The translations under genes and the position numbers were made by a program. Shown piece by piece: positions 34,063 to 42,815 of a DNA stretch of 64,000 nucleotides (positions are counted from its first letter, which is position 1; each line of letters opens with the position of its first letter). Under the pieces are notes generated by a model. It had not been told where the DNA came from. It saw only the letters and a program-made list of their open reading frames with translations, and did not search any database. Origin of the DNA: Cupriavidus pauculus (GTDB taxonomy: Bacteria > Pseudomonadota > Gammaproteobacteria > Burkholderiales > Burkholderiaceae); the NCBI RefSeq assembly GCF_008801835.1, contig NZ_VZOW01000001.1, positions 248,001 through 312,000 of the forward strand, written 5' to 3'.

Positions 34063-35529
34063 ATGTCGCCGCACGCCGCCCCATGGATCGCGCTGGCCAT
34101 GGCGGCCAGCGGCTGCACCATGCTCGGCCCCGATTTCCAGACGCAGCGCGAGGCTTGGTCCGGCCAGTGGCATGACGAGGCCGTGGCGGATGCCACCACA
34201 CAGCAGGACGCGCCGGACATGCGGCAATGGTGGCGCGTGTTCGACGATCCCGTGCTCGATGCGCTGATGGCCCAAGCCGACGCCAACGACGCTGGCGTGC
34301 GCGTCGCCGGACTGCGCGTGATGGAGGCGCGCGCGCAATTGGGCATGGCGCTGGCGGGGCGCTTTCCGCAGATGCAGCAGGCGGGCGCCGATGCGCTGTA
34401 TGTGCGCAGCCGGCAGTCCGGCGCAACGGCACAGACCAGCCGCGTCTGGGAATACAGCGCTGGCGTCGACATCGGCTGGGAACTTGATTTCTGGGGACGC
34501 TTCGCGCGTGCCATCGAATCGGCCGACGCCGCGTACTTTGCCGCCCAGGCCAACCACGAGAGCGCGCTGGTGCTGCTGCATGCGCAACTGGCGTCCACCT
34601 ACTTTGCGATGCGCACGGCCGAGGCGCGCCTGCGTATCGCCCGCGACAACGCGCGGCTGCAGAAGCGCAGTTTCGAAATCACCGAGAAACTGTTCAGGGC
34701 GGGCGAAAGCGACGAGCTCGATTTCCAGCAGGCACGTACGCAGTATCTGGGCACTCTCAGCACCGAGCCCGTGCTGGAAACGCAGATCGTTCAGGCGCGC
34801 AATGCGCTGGCCATCCTGACGGGCCACCCGCCGTCGCCGCTGCGCGAGCTCGACGCCAACGCGGACCGCGAGGGCGTGGTCCCGCTGATCGATCGCGCGG
34901 TACTGCAGGACGTGCCCGCCAGCCTGCTGCTGCGGCGTCCCGACGTGCGCGCCGCAGAACTGAAGATGGCGGCGCAATCGGCGCAGATCGGGGTCGCGCG
35001 CGCCGATCTTTTTCCTGCGGTCTCGCTGATCGGCAGCATCGGCTGGTCCGCCACGTCGTTGCCCGGCACACAGAACGGCCTGCTGCTGGTGGCCGGCCCC
35101 AGCGTGCGCTGGAACATCCTCGACTATGGCCGTATCACCAACAACGTGCGCGTGCAGGACGCACGCCTGCAACAGTTGATCGTCGCTTATCAGGACAGTG
35201 TGCGGCAGGCCGCACGCGAAGCGGACGACGCGGCCAGCGGACTGGTGCGCGCGCTGCAGCGCGACGCGATCCTGCGCGACGCGGCGTATGCGGCGCAGCG
35301 CTCGCTGGCGCTGGCCAACGCCCTGTTCCGCGAGGGTTATTCGGACTTTCAGCGCGTGCTGGACGCGCAGCGCGCGCTGTTTTCGCAGCAGGACACCTAT
35401 CTGCTCAATCGCGGCGACGCCGTGAACTTTCTGATCGCGCTCTACAAGGCGCTCGGCGGCGGCTGGTACACGGCGCAGCCGCTGGTCGACGACGCCACGC
35501 GCGAACAGATGCGCAAGCGCGTGTCATGA
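34063..35529 (+). CDS. outer-membrane efflux lipoprotein, NodT family
   Basis: This is a 488-residue OEP-type channel. The N-terminus has MAASGCTMLGPDFQTQ with a lipobox-like Cys. The two halves have WWRVFDDPVLDALMAQAD and RPDVRAAELKMAAQSAQIG, and the end is FQRVLDAQRALFSQQDTYLL. It is the second such channel in the window and is distinct from the one at 28525. It belongs with the HlyD and DUF2955 genes downstream to form an envelope-spanning exporter. Confidence 0.9.
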   Translation: MSPHAAPWIALAMAASGCTMLGPDFQTQREAWSGQWHDEAVADATTQQDAPDMRQWWRVFDDPVLDALMAQADANDAGVRVAGLRVMEARAQLGMALAGRFPQMQQAGADALYVRSRQSGATAQTSRVWEYSAGVDIGWELDFWGRFARAIESADAAYFAAQANHESALVLLHAQLASTYFAMRTAEARLRIARDNARLQKRSFEITEKLFRAGESDELDFQQARTQYLGTLSTEPVLETQIVQARNALAILTGHPPSPLRELDANADREGVVPLIDRAVLQDVPASLLLRRPDVRAAELKMAAQSAQIGVARADLFPAVSLIGSIGWSATSLPGTQNGLLLVAGPSVRWNILDYGRITNNVRVQDARLQQLIVAYQDSVRQAAREADDAASGLVRALQRDAILRDAAYAAQRSLALANALFREGYSDFQRVLDAQRALFSQQDTYLLNRGDAVNFLIALYKALGGGWYTAQPLVDDATREQMRKRVS

Positions 35530-35599
35530 GGCGACCTGCTCGACGAAGCGCCGCGCGCGCCGATCGGCAAAGATTTGCCCGCACCCGAGCCAGCCGGCC

Positions 35600-36712
35600 A
35601 TGAGTGACGCCGCGCAGGACGCCCCCGTCGCGGCGCCACCCGCCGATCCTTCGCGCAAGACGATCCGCTGGATACTGGGCCTGATTGTCGTGAGCCTGAC
35701 GTGGTATCTGCTGGCCGACCGCCTGACGCCATATACCCAGCAGGCGCGCGTGCAGGCCTTTGTGATCCCGGTGGCGCCCGATGTATCGGGCCGCATCACG
35801 CGCGTCTTCGTCCACAACAATCAGGACGTCGCGGCAGGCGCCGTGCTGTTCGAAGTCGATGCGCGCCAGTACCGGATTGCGGTGGATCGCGCGCGCGCCG
35901 ATCTTGAAACCACGCGCAGGCAGATCGGCGCCAATACCGCCGGCATTGCTTCCGCGCAGGCGGGGCTGCGCGCGGCGCAGGCGAACGAACTCAAGGCGCG
36001 GCAGGACAGCGAGCGCCTGGAGCGGCTGTATCGCGATGATCCGGGGACGATATCGGTGCGCCGGCTGGAAGTGGCCCGCGCCACGCATGTGCAGGCCATC
36101 AGCCAGGTCAGCGCGGCGCGCGCCGAAGTGGATCGCGCGCGCGAGCAGCAGGGCGGATCGGAGGACGACAATGCCAAGCTGCGCAGTGCGGCGGCTGCGC
36201 TGGAAAAGGCCGAACTCGATCTGGCCAACGCCAGCGTGCGCGCGCGCAATCGCGGGCTGGTGACCGACCTGCGCGCCGAGGCCGATCGTTATGCCGCGGC
36301 GGGCCAGCCGGTCATGACGCTGATCGCGATCCACGACGTCTGGATCAGCGCCGACATGACTGAAAACAACCTTGGCAGACTGCGCCCCGGCACGCCGGTC
36401 GCCGTGGTGCTCGACGCCTATCCGGGCAAGGTTTTCGAGGGCACGATCCGCAGCATCGGGTATGGCGTCAGCGCAGGGCAGCAGCCGCCGCCGGGCGGCC
36501 TGCCCACCGTGCAAACCAGCCGCGACTGGTTGCGTCCCGCGCAGCGCTTTCCGGTGGTGGTCGATATCGACCCGGGCCAACTGGCCTCGCTGCACGGCAT
36601 TCGCGTGGGCGGCCAGGCTGAAGTGATGGCATTCCCGCAGCCCGGTAATCCGCTCAATCCGCTGGGTCGGCTGTTTCTGTGGCTGATGAGCTGGCTGTCC
36701 TATGTCTACTGA
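35600..36712 (+). CDS. HlyD family periplasmic adaptor (EmrA/AaeA-like)
   Basis: This is a 370-residue protein. One N-terminal membrane helix (TIRWILGLIVVSLTWYLLAD) is followed by the biotinyl-lipoyl-like segment FVIPVAPDVSGRITRVFVHN, a coiled-coil hairpin (ARADLETTRRQIGANTAG to SAAAALEKAELDLANASVR), and the barrel segment DVWISADMTENNLGRLRPGT. It links an inner-membrane pump to the outer-membrane channel. It overlaps the DUF2955 gene by 11 bp. It is of the aromatic-acid exporter (AaeA/EmrA) type. Confidence 0.9.
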   Translation: MSDAAQDAPVAAPPADPSRKTIRWILGLIVVSLTWYLLADRLTPYTQQARVQAFVIPVAPDVSGRITRVFVHNNQDVAAGAVLFEVDARQYRIAVDRARADLETTRRQIGANTAGIASAQAGLRAAQANELKARQDSERLERLYRDDPGTISVRRLEVARATHVQAISQVSAARAEVDRAREQQGGSEDDNAKLRSAAAALEKAELDLANASVRARNRGLVTDLRAEADRYAAAGQPVMTLIAIHDVWISADMTENNLGRLRPGTPVAVVLDAYPGKVFEGTIRSIGYGVSAGQQPPPGGLPTVQTSRDWLRPAQRFPVVVDIDPGQLASLHGIRVGGQAEVMAFPQPGNPLNPLGRLFLWLMSWLSYVY

Positions 36713-37766
36713 ATCGTCTAGTCAATCGTCTACTGAATCGCGGCCATCGTCGATCGCTGCCGCGCCGGCACGGCGCGCGATGCGGCTTGCGTTGGCAACG
36801 GCGCTGTGTGTTGGCGTGAGCTATGGCGCGCAGTTGCCGATACCGATGGTGGCGCCGGTGATGGCGGTCTACCTGTGCGTGTCGATGGACCGGGCGCTTT
36901 CGCTGCGCGCCGGTGTGGGGCTGGCGCTGATGGTGATGGCGACGACCGGCAGCGGCCTGTTGATCGCGCCGATTCTGCGGCAGGCGCCGTTCAGCGGGGT
37001 GCTGATCACGGGGCTGTGCCTGTTCCTCGCGTTTCGCCACGGGCTGCGCGGCGGCAATGCGCTGGTGTCGATGTTCCTGGCGGCCGGCGTGACGCTGATC
37101 GCCGCGGCAGGCACCACCAGCACCGCGCTGGCGCTGACGGTGGTGGAGGGCCTGGGCAAGGGTCTGCTGTGCGCGTCCGCGGCGCTGGGCGTGAGTGTGT
37201 GGCTGATTCCCGGGCCAGCCGCGCCACCGCGCGCCGCGCCCGCGTCCGCCATCGTTCCTGGCGATGCCGACCGCCTCGCATGGCGCGCCACGCTGGTCGT
37301 GATGCCGACTTTTCTGCTGGCCATGACGGACCCGGCCGCATACCTGCCGATCGTGATGAAGGCGATCGGCCTGGCGCGCCAGAGCTGCACCACGGCGCGC
37401 CAGGCAGCGCTCGAACTGGTCGGGTCCACGCTGATGGGCGGCCTGCTGGCGATGACGTTCTGGCTGGCGCTGGGCCTGTTCGTCCATCTCTGGATGTACT
37501 GCCTGTGGATGGCATTTATCGCGCTGCTGGTGGGGCGGCGGCTGTTTGGCCTGCGCAGCGCGCGAACATCGCCCGGACTCTGGTCCAACAGCCTGGTGAC
37601 GATGATCATCCTGCTCGGTCAATCGGTGGAAGACAGCGCCGCCGGCAAGGACGTGTATCGGGCGTTCGCGATCCGCATGGCGCTGTTTACCGGCGTTTCG
37701 CTCTATGCGTACGCCATGCTGTTGCTGCTGGACCGGCGCCGGAGCGCGCCGCGCGCCGCCGTATAG
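36702..37766 (+). CDS. DUF2955 inner-membrane protein (AaeB/FUSC-like exporter component)
   Basis: This is a 354-residue, strongly hydrophobic protein with about ten helices, e.g. GLALMVMATTGSGLLIAPIL and STLMGGLLAMTFWLALGLFV. The DUF2955 family resembles one half of the aromatic-acid efflux protein AaeB (FUSC superfamily). Its gene follows the HlyD adaptor with overlap, so it is the pump of this second tripartite exporter. Substrates such as hydroxybenzoates are plausible from the family but not shown. Confidence 0.82.
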   Translation: MSTESSSQSSTESRPSSIAAAPARRAMRLALATALCVGVSYGAQLPIPMVAPVMAVYLCVSMDRALSLRAGVGLALMVMATTGSGLLIAPILRQAPFSGVLITGLCLFLAFRHGLRGGNALVSMFLAAGVTLIAAAGTTSTALALTVVEGLGKGLLCASAALGVSVWLIPGPAAPPRAAPASAIVPGDADRLAWRATLVVMPTFLLAMTDPAAYLPIVMKAIGLARQSCTTARQAALELVGSTLMGGLLAMTFWLALGLFVHLWMYCLWMAFIALLVGRRLFGLRSARTSPGLWSNSLVTMIILLGQSVEDSAAGKDVYRAFAIRMALFTGVSLYAYAMLLLLDRRRSAPRAAV

Positions 37767-37831
37767 CGCCATATGCGCGCGCCGCCAAAGCCATCCGGCG
37801 CACATCGATTCACGCAACCAGGGAGTGCGTC

Positions 37832-38272
37832 ATGCATCTGCATCTGCTCATTGCCGCGCCGGTGATGTTGGTGTGCCTGCTGCTGCAGTGCATCGTGGTG
37901 GCGGTCTGCCTGCGCTACGTCCATGTCGGCAGCGTGCGCACCGGCCGGCGGCCGTTCTGGACCGACGTCGCGCTGCTGGCGGCCGTGATGTTGCTGACGC
38001 TGCTGTGCAACTTTGCGCAGATGGCGGTGTGGGCCGCGCTGTTTGTGCTGCTTGGCGAGTTCGGCGAATTCTCGGCCGCGTTTTACCACTCGGCGGTCAA
38101 CTTCGCCACGCTGGGCTATGGCGACATCGTAATGTCGGCACGCTGGCGCATGCTGGGCCCGATCGAGTCGGCGCACGGCATCCTGATGTTCGGACTGTCG
38201 ACGGCGCTGATGACCGCCGCCGTGCTCGATGTGGTCAAGGTCAATTCCGCCCGGCGCAACGATGCGTCCTGA
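37832..38272 (+). CDS. small potassium-channel-like membrane protein
   Basis: This is a 146-residue protein. It has three predicted helices (PVMLVCLLLQCIVVAVCLRY, VALLAAVMLLTLLCNFAQMA, a last one near IESAHGILMFGLSTAL), and between the second and third lies a pore loop with the selectivity filter FATLGYGDIV, matching TxGYGD. This is the Ion_trans_2 type. It lacks the usual cytoplasmic RCK domain. GGGAG lies before the ATG at 37832. It follows the DUF2955 gene by 65 bp and may share its transcript. Confidence 0.85.
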   Translation: MHLHLLIAAPVMLVCLLLQCIVVAVCLRYVHVGSVRTGRRPFWTDVALLAAVMLLTLLCNFAQMAVWAALFVLLGEFGEFSAAFYHSAVNFATLGYGDIVMSARWRMLGPIESAHGILMFGLSTALMTAAVLDVVKVNSARRNDAS

Positions 38273-38292
38273 CCCGATGGCGAGCGCGCGCG

Positions 38293-39327
38293 CTACGTTC
38301 GCGTTGCCGCGTCGGCCTTGCCCGCGTGCTCGCGACGCCAGACGTTGGGCGGCTGCCCAAATTGCGCTGAAAACCAGCGCGTGAAAGACGCCGCCGAACC
38401 GTAGCCAAGCAGTTCGGACACGCGCAGCAGCGAATAGGCCGGATTGCCGACGTAACGCTGCGCCAGATCGCGGCGCACTTCGGTCAGGATGTCGGTGAAC
38501 GATTCGCCGGAGGCATCGAGCGCGCGCTGCATCGAGCGCAGGCTCAGGCCGATGCCCTGCGCCACGGCCTCGCTCGTGGCGCGGCCCATTGGCAGCATCA
38601 GGTAGACCGCATTGCGCACATCGCGCCCGATTGACGGCTGGTTGATGCGCGGGAGCGTATCGACGATGCGCTGCGCGTGGCGCGCCATGGCCGCATCGCC
38701 CATCGGATGCGGCATGTCGAGATCGGCGCGCAGGCAGACGATGCCGTTGAACTCGGCGTCGAACGCCAGCGGGCATCCGAACAGCCGCCGATGCACGCGC
38801 GTGTCCGGCGGCGCCGCGTGCGTGAAGTTGACGCTGAGCGGATGCCACTGCGCGCCAAGCAGCGCGCGGCACAGGCGGAACACCACGCCCAGCGCCAGTT
38901 CCGTCGCTTGCCGCGACGGCGCGTCGAGCACCACTTCCTGGCGGATGATCACCACGTGGTCCGCGTCCTCGATCAGGATCGCCACCGATTCATTGACCAG
39001 ATGGCGATAACGCACGATGGTGCCGAGCGCATCGCGCAGGGTCGGCTGGTGACTGATCAACAGGCTCATCGTGCCGAAATCGGACAACTGGCGCGATTCG
39101 GCCATGCGCAGTCCGAAAGTGGGGCAGTCGGCTGCGTCCGCAGCGGCCTCCAGTAGCGCCACGCACGCCTGCGCCGGAATGCGCTGGTCGGGATCGGCCA
39201 GCAGCGCGCGGCTCAGTCCGACCCGGCGCAGCAGCGGCTGGCCGTCGAGATGCATGGCGGCGGCCACTTCGAAGAAGTTGGTCAGGGCCGCGGCGCGTAT
39301 CAGCGTGCTCACCTTGTTTGTCCCCAT
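38293..39327 (-). CDS. AraC family transcriptional regulator (arabinose-binding-type N-terminus)
   Basis: This is a 344-residue protein. The N-terminal domain begins STLIRAAALTNFFEVAAAMH and carries the LRMAESRQLSDFGTMSLLIS stretch typical of the Arabinose_bd-type AraC group (OruR/GadX-like). The C-terminal domain has two helix-turn-helices ending LRVSELLGYGSAASFTRWFS. The ATG at 39327 is in frame with a longer upstream frame that lacks a plausible start. It is divergent from the quinone oxidoreductase/TauD pair, and direct repeats at 39413-39441 lie between them. Confidence 0.9.
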   Translation of the reverse strand: MGTNKVSTLIRAAALTNFFEVAAAMHLDGQPLLRRVGLSRALLADPDQRIPAQACVALLEAAADAADCPTFGLRMAESRQLSDFGTMSLLISHQPTLRDALGTIVRYRHLVNESVAILIEDADHVVIIRQEVVLDAPSRQATELALGVVFRLCRALLGAQWHPLSVNFTHAAPPDTRVHRRLFGCPLAFDAEFNGIVCLRADLDMPHPMGDAAMARHAQRIVDTLPRINQPSIGRDVRNAVYLMLPMGRATSEAVAQGIGLSLRSMQRALDASGESFTDILTEVRRDLAQRYVGNPAYSLLRVSELLGYGSAASFTRWFSAQFGQPPNVWRREHAGKADAATRT

Positions 39328-39412
39328 GCGCACGTGTTGCGGGCGACGCGCGGCGGCGTGCCGGACCACGTGCTTGTCGTGATGGGCGGAATGATAGGGC
39401 CGCTGGCATGAA

Positions 39413-39441
39413 ATGCAAAGTCTCCGGTGCCCGATGCAAAG
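39413..39441. promoter_or_regulatory. AraC-type direct repeat, ATGCAAAG x2, 21 bp apart
   Basis: ATGCAAAG occurs at 39413-39420 and 39434-39441, the same strand, 21 bp from start to start, i.e. two helical turns. GGCATGAA and GTGCCCG precede the respective copies. The pair lies 77-105 bp before the oxidoreductase start and 86-114 bp before the regulator start. The spacing is typical of AraC-family tandem operators. Confidence 0.6.
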
Positions 39442-39517
39442 CGGGGCAAGCCGTCGGCCACTAGATTTGCAGGCATGGCGGCGCGCATCGTGCCGCCGCG
39501 ATCCTGGAGACAAGACG

Positions 39518-40498
39518 ATGGCCAAGGCAGTGCGCATGTACGAAACCGGCGGACCGGAGGTGCTTCGCTACGAAGACGTGGAAGTGGGCGAGCCCGGGCC
39601 GGGGCAGGTTCGCATCCGTCACGTGGCGGTGGGCCTGAACTATGCGGACACCTATTTCCGCAACGGCACGTATCCCGTGCCGCTGCCCGCCGGCATGGGC
39701 GTCGAGGCTTCCGGCGTGGTGCAGGCGGTGGGCGCGGGCGTGACCAACGTCGCGCTCGGCGACCGCGTGACCTATACCGGATTTCTGAACACGTTGGGCG
39801 CCTATAGCACCGAGCGCCTGGTGCCCTCTGCGCCGCTGATCCGCCTGCCCGAAAGCATCGGCTTCGAGACCGCTGCGGCCATGACGATGCGCGGCCTGAC
39901 ATCGGCCTACCTGATGCGCCGCATCCACGCGTTCGAGCCGGGCGACACGATCCTGCTGCACGCCGCTGCCGGCGGAGTGGGGCTGATCGTTTCGCAATGG
40001 GCCCGGCTGCTGGGCCTGAACGTGATCGGCACGGTTTCCACTGAAGCCAAGGCCGATGTGGCGCGCGCGCATGGCTGCGATCACGTCATCAACTATTCGC
40101 GTGAGGACGTGGCCCGGCGCGTGCGCGACATCACGGACGGCGTGGGTGCGGACGTGGTGTTCGACAGCGTCGGCAAGGACACCTTCATGTCTTCGCTCAA
40201 TGCGCTGAAGCGGCGCGGCCTGCTGGTGTGCGTGGGCACGGCGTCCGGGCCGATTCCGCCGTTCGATCCCGTGCTGCTGGCGATGAAGGGATCGGTCTAC
40301 CTGACGCGCCCGGCGCTGGCGGACTACATTGCCGATCCGGCCGAGAAAGCCACGCTGGCACGCGAGTTGTTCGACCACGTGGCAGCGGGCCGCATCCGCA
40401 TCGAGATCAATCAGCGTTACGCGCTGGAAGACGCAGTGCAGGCGCATCGCGACCTGGAATCGCGCAAGACCACCGGATCGTCGATCTTCGTCATCTGA
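39518..40498 (+). CDS. quinone oxidoreductase, zinc-independent MDR (QorA-like)
   Basis: This is a 326-residue protein of the medium-chain reductase superfamily. It begins VRMYETGGPEVLRYEDVEVG, has GLNYADTYFRNGTYP and MGVEASGVV, and carries the nucleotide-binding motif HAAAGGVGLIVSQWARLLG. No Zn-site Cys cluster is visible, as usual for QOR. It reduces quinones or enones with NADPH. It forms a pair with the TauD-like gene, 10 bp apart, under the adjacent AraC regulator. The ATG at 39518 has GGAGA 8 bp upstream. Confidence 0.9.
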   Translation: MAKAVRMYETGGPEVLRYEDVEVGEPGPGQVRIRHVAVGLNYADTYFRNGTYPVPLPAGMGVEASGVVQAVGAGVTNVALGDRVTYTGFLNTLGAYSTERLVPSAPLIRLPESIGFETAAAMTMRGLTSAYLMRRIHAFEPGDTILLHAAAGGVGLIVSQWARLLGLNVIGTVSTEAKADVARAHGCDHVINYSREDVARRVRDITDGVGADVVFDSVGKDTFMSSLNALKRRGLLVCVGTASGPIPPFDPVLLAMKGSVYLTRPALADYIADPAEKATLARELFDHVAAGRIRIEINQRYALEDAVQAHRDLESRKTTGSSIFVI

Positions 40499-40508
40499 GG
40501 AACCCATC

Positions 40509-41357
40509 ATGCAAGTGCAACCACTGACCTGCGCCCTCGGCGCGGAACTGATCGGCGTGAATCTTGGCGAAGCCGTGCGCAATGACGACCTGTTCGGGGC
40601 GATCCGCGAACAGTTGCTCAAGCACCGCGTGCTGTTCCTGCGCGGTCAGCAGATCAGCCGCGCCGAGCACGTAGCCTTCGCGCGCCGGTTCGGCGAACTG
40701 GAGGATCATCCGGTGGCGGGCAGCGATCCCGAGCATCCGGGTCTGGTGCGGATCTACAAATCGCCCGATCAGCCGAACGATCGTTACGAGAACTGCTGGC
40801 ATTCGGATACCACATGGCGCGAGGCACCGCAGTTCGGTGCCGTGCTACGCTGCGTGGCATGCCCGCCGGTGGGCGGTGACACGATGTGGGCCAACATGGC
40901 GCTGGCCTACGAACGGCTGCCCGATCAGGTCAAGACCCAGATCGCCGACCTGCGCGCGCGCCACAGTATCGAGGCCAGTTTCGGCGCCGCGATGCCGATC
41001 GAAAAGCGTCTGGCGCTCAAGGCGCAGTATCCGGACGCCGAACACCCGGTGGTGCGCACCCACCCCGAAACCGGCGAGAAGATCCTCTACGTGAACGGCT
41101 TCACGACGCACTTCACCAACTTCCACACGCCGGGGCGCGTGCGCTTTGGCCAGGATGCCAATCCCGGCGCGGCGGACCTGCTGCGCTATCTGGTGTCGCA
41201 GGCGTATATCCCGGAATTCCAGGTACGGTGGCGCTGGCAGCCAGACAGCGTGGCGATCTGGGACAACACGGCCACGCAGCACTACGCGGTGATGGACTAT
41301 GCCCCGTGCCATCGCAAGATGGAACGCGCGGGCATCATCGGCAGCGTGCCGTTCTGA
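40509..41357 (+). CDS. TauD/TfdA family Fe(II)/2-oxoglutarate-dependent dioxygenase
   Basis: This is a 282-residue protein. The Fe-binding HxD is in CWHSDTTWREAP, the distal His in IWDNTATQHYAVMDYAP, and FRGQQISRAEH-like residues (LFLRGQQISRAEHVAFARRF) stand near the start. TauD/TfdA enzymes hydroxylate taurine, 2,4-D or related acids with oxygen and 2-oxoglutarate. The substrate is not readable. It is directly after the oxidoreductase gene, so the pair may take down an unknown aromatic or sulfonate-like compound. Confidence 0.9.
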   Translation: MQVQPLTCALGAELIGVNLGEAVRNDDLFGAIREQLLKHRVLFLRGQQISRAEHVAFARRFGELEDHPVAGSDPEHPGLVRIYKSPDQPNDRYENCWHSDTTWREAPQFGAVLRCVACPPVGGDTMWANMALAYERLPDQVKTQIADLRARHSIEASFGAAMPIEKRLALKAQYPDAEHPVVRTHPETGEKILYVNGFTTHFTNFHTPGRVRFGQDANPGAADLLRYLVSQAYIPEFQVRWRWQPDSVAIWDNTATQHYAVMDYAPCHRKMERAGIIGSVPF

Positions 41358-41364
41358 ACGGCAG

Positions 41365-41388
41365 CCGCCCCGATGTGCGGGCGGTTTT
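41365..41388 (+). terminator. intrinsic terminator after the TauD gene
   Basis: The stem CCGCCC (41365-41370) and GGGCGG (41379-41384), with a CGATGTGC loop, is followed by TTTT. It lies 8 bp after the TauD stop. Confidence 0.65.
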
Positions 41389-41403
41389 GATTTCGAATGA
41401 ACC

Positions 41404-41435
41404 AAGCGCCGCGGGGCCTGAATCCCGCGGCGCTT
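41404..41435. terminator. strong 12-bp hairpin, likely bidirectional terminator
   Basis: AAGCGCCGCGGG and CCCGCGGCGCTT pair perfectly around GCCTGAAT. It sits between the TauD gene (+) and the metallo-hydrolase gene (-), where convergent transcripts meet. The T-tracts are weak, so strength is inferred from the stem. Confidence 0.6.
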
Positions 41436-41497
41436 GCCGTTGGCAGCAGACTTGGTGCGGCGGCGCCATCTTCATGACGATCGCCGATCGGCCGATT

Positions 41498-42430
41498 TCA
41501 GTAGTCCCACTGCACCGGCACGAAGCGGTAGCGGTCGCCTTGCCGTGCAACGTGACCGATCGACGGGAACGCCACGTGCGCGGCGGCCAGCATCGATCCC
41601 GTTTCGGCAGCTTCGTTCAGCAGCGCGATCCGCACGTCGACCGCCACTTCGGGCTCGTGCTCGAAGCCGTTTTGCCACGCCGGGTTGTCGAAGCCGACTT
41701 CGAACAGCGCATCGCCGACGAAGGTCAGCTTCTCGCCCTTCGATGCGACATCCACCACGCAGTGGCCGGGCGTGTGACCGCCGGTCACGCGCGCCGAGAC
41801 GCCCGGCGCCACCTGCACGATCTGGTCGAACTGCACGATGTTCTCGCCGTAGAGCTGCACAAACTTGGCTGCCGCCTTGCGCAGTGCGGGGGGAACCGCC
41901 TCGGGCATCACGGTCTTGCTGAAGTCCGGGTTCTTCCAGAATTCCACCTCGGCCGCCGCCACGTGGATGCGCACGTCGGGGCGCAGCTTGGCCTTGACGC
42001 CATCGATGTTCAGGCCGCCAACGTGATCCATGTGCATATGCGTGATCACTATGTCGGTGATTGCGGCGAGGTCGATGCCGGCGGTCTCCAGGCGCATCAC
42101 CGAACGACCGGCGCGCGAGAAATACTCGAAGCCGTCGCCCACGCCCGAGTCAACCAGGATCAGGCGGTCGCCGCTGCGAATCAGCGCGATGTTCAGCGCC
42201 CAGTCGAACATGTCGCGCTGCAGGAAGCGGCTGTCGAACCAGTCGTTGCGGTCGCCTTCGCTCACGTTGGTGGACATGGTGGACGTCGGCAGCGGCAAAA
42301 CGCCATCGCTGATCATCACGACGTCGACGTCGCCGACGCGTACCGCGTAGCGGGACGATACGAGTTCGCCGGAGCCTTGCTTGCCAAGGCTGGCGGTAAC
42401 CGGCTGCACATTGCGGGTGGTTGCGCTCAT
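41498..42430 (-). CDS. MBL-fold metallo-hydrolase
   Basis: This is a 310-residue protein of the metallo-beta-lactamase superfamily. The zinc motif is in THMHMDHVGG (HxHxDH), the next His in VTGGHTPGHCV, the bridging Asp in FVGDALF, and the last His near SMLAAAHVAFPSIGH. Loops EGDRNDWFDSRFLQRDMFDW and the GGHTPGHC segment are like quorum-lactonase/phosphodiesterase relatives, but the substrate is not defined. The start at 42430 is in frame with a longer leader that lacks conservation. It converges with the TauD gene. Confidence 0.85.
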   Translation of the reverse strand: MSATTRNVQPVTASLGKQGSGELVSSRYAVRVGDVDVVMISDGVLPLPTSTMSTNVSEGDRNDWFDSRFLQRDMFDWALNIALIRSGDRLILVDSGVGDGFEYFSRAGRSVMRLETAGIDLAAITDIVITHMHMDHVGGLNIDGVKAKLRPDVRIHVAAAEVEFWKNPDFSKTVMPEAVPPALRKAAAKFVQLYGENIVQFDQIVQVAPGVSARVTGGHTPGHCVVDVASKGEKLTFVGDALFEVGFDNPAWQNGFEHEPEVAVDVRIALLNEAAETGSMLAAAHVAFPSIGHVARQGDRYRFVPVQWDY

Positions 42431-42736
42431 CTTCGTTAGTCCTGTCTGTAGGGTTGAGATACGCCGCGCGGTGCGGCGGTGCTGCCATATTTGCGGACCT
42501 GGTGGTCTGGACCGCGTCTTGACCGACTGTGGGGATGTGGTTCGGCGCGCGTCGTTGCGCGGCCATCCTCGTCGACCGTTCGACCGCTGCAACAGCTTGT
42601 GCGTCGATCGTCGGAACGGATTGTAGGTAGCCGAAGCGCGCGCCAGTAGCGTCGCGCGGGCGCTCATCGTGTTGTCTGAACGACAACAATCGACAGCAGG
42701 CGGACTGGTAAGGTGCAACGTGGCGGAGCCGGGACG
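42431..42736 (-). promoter_or_regulatory. intergenic leader of the metallo-hydrolase gene; 7-bp inverted repeat at 42670-42688
   Basis: No gene is supported in this 306-bp stretch. TGTTGTC-TGAAC-GACAACA (42670-42688) is a perfect 7-bp inverted repeat with a 5-bp centre, an operator candidate for a dimeric repressor. It is over 200 bp upstream of the hydrolase start, so it may serve another promoter. Confidence 0.4.
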
Positions 42737-42765
42737 AAAAAAAAACCGCCTGCGGTGGCAGGCGG
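42737..42765 (-). terminator. intrinsic terminator of the Bug receptor gene
   Basis: Read on the minus strand, CCGCCTGC and GCAGGCGG pair around a 4-base loop (CACC) and are followed by nine T. It lies 50 bp after the Bug gene stop. This is one of the clearest terminators in the window. Confidence 0.9.
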
Positions 42766-42815
42766 CTGGATGGTGGGTGTGGTGGCGGCCCGTGGTTGCG
42801 CCGGCGTTGCGCGCG

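Noticed and set aside
32714-34432. Minus-strand frame of 572 codons opposite the AI-2E gene
   Set aside because: Arg/His/Gln-rich antisense of a clear permease, with no domain or start.
41434-41922. Plus-strand frames opposite the MBL hydrolase
   Set aside because: The zinc motif THMHMDH on the minus strand settles the coding strand.
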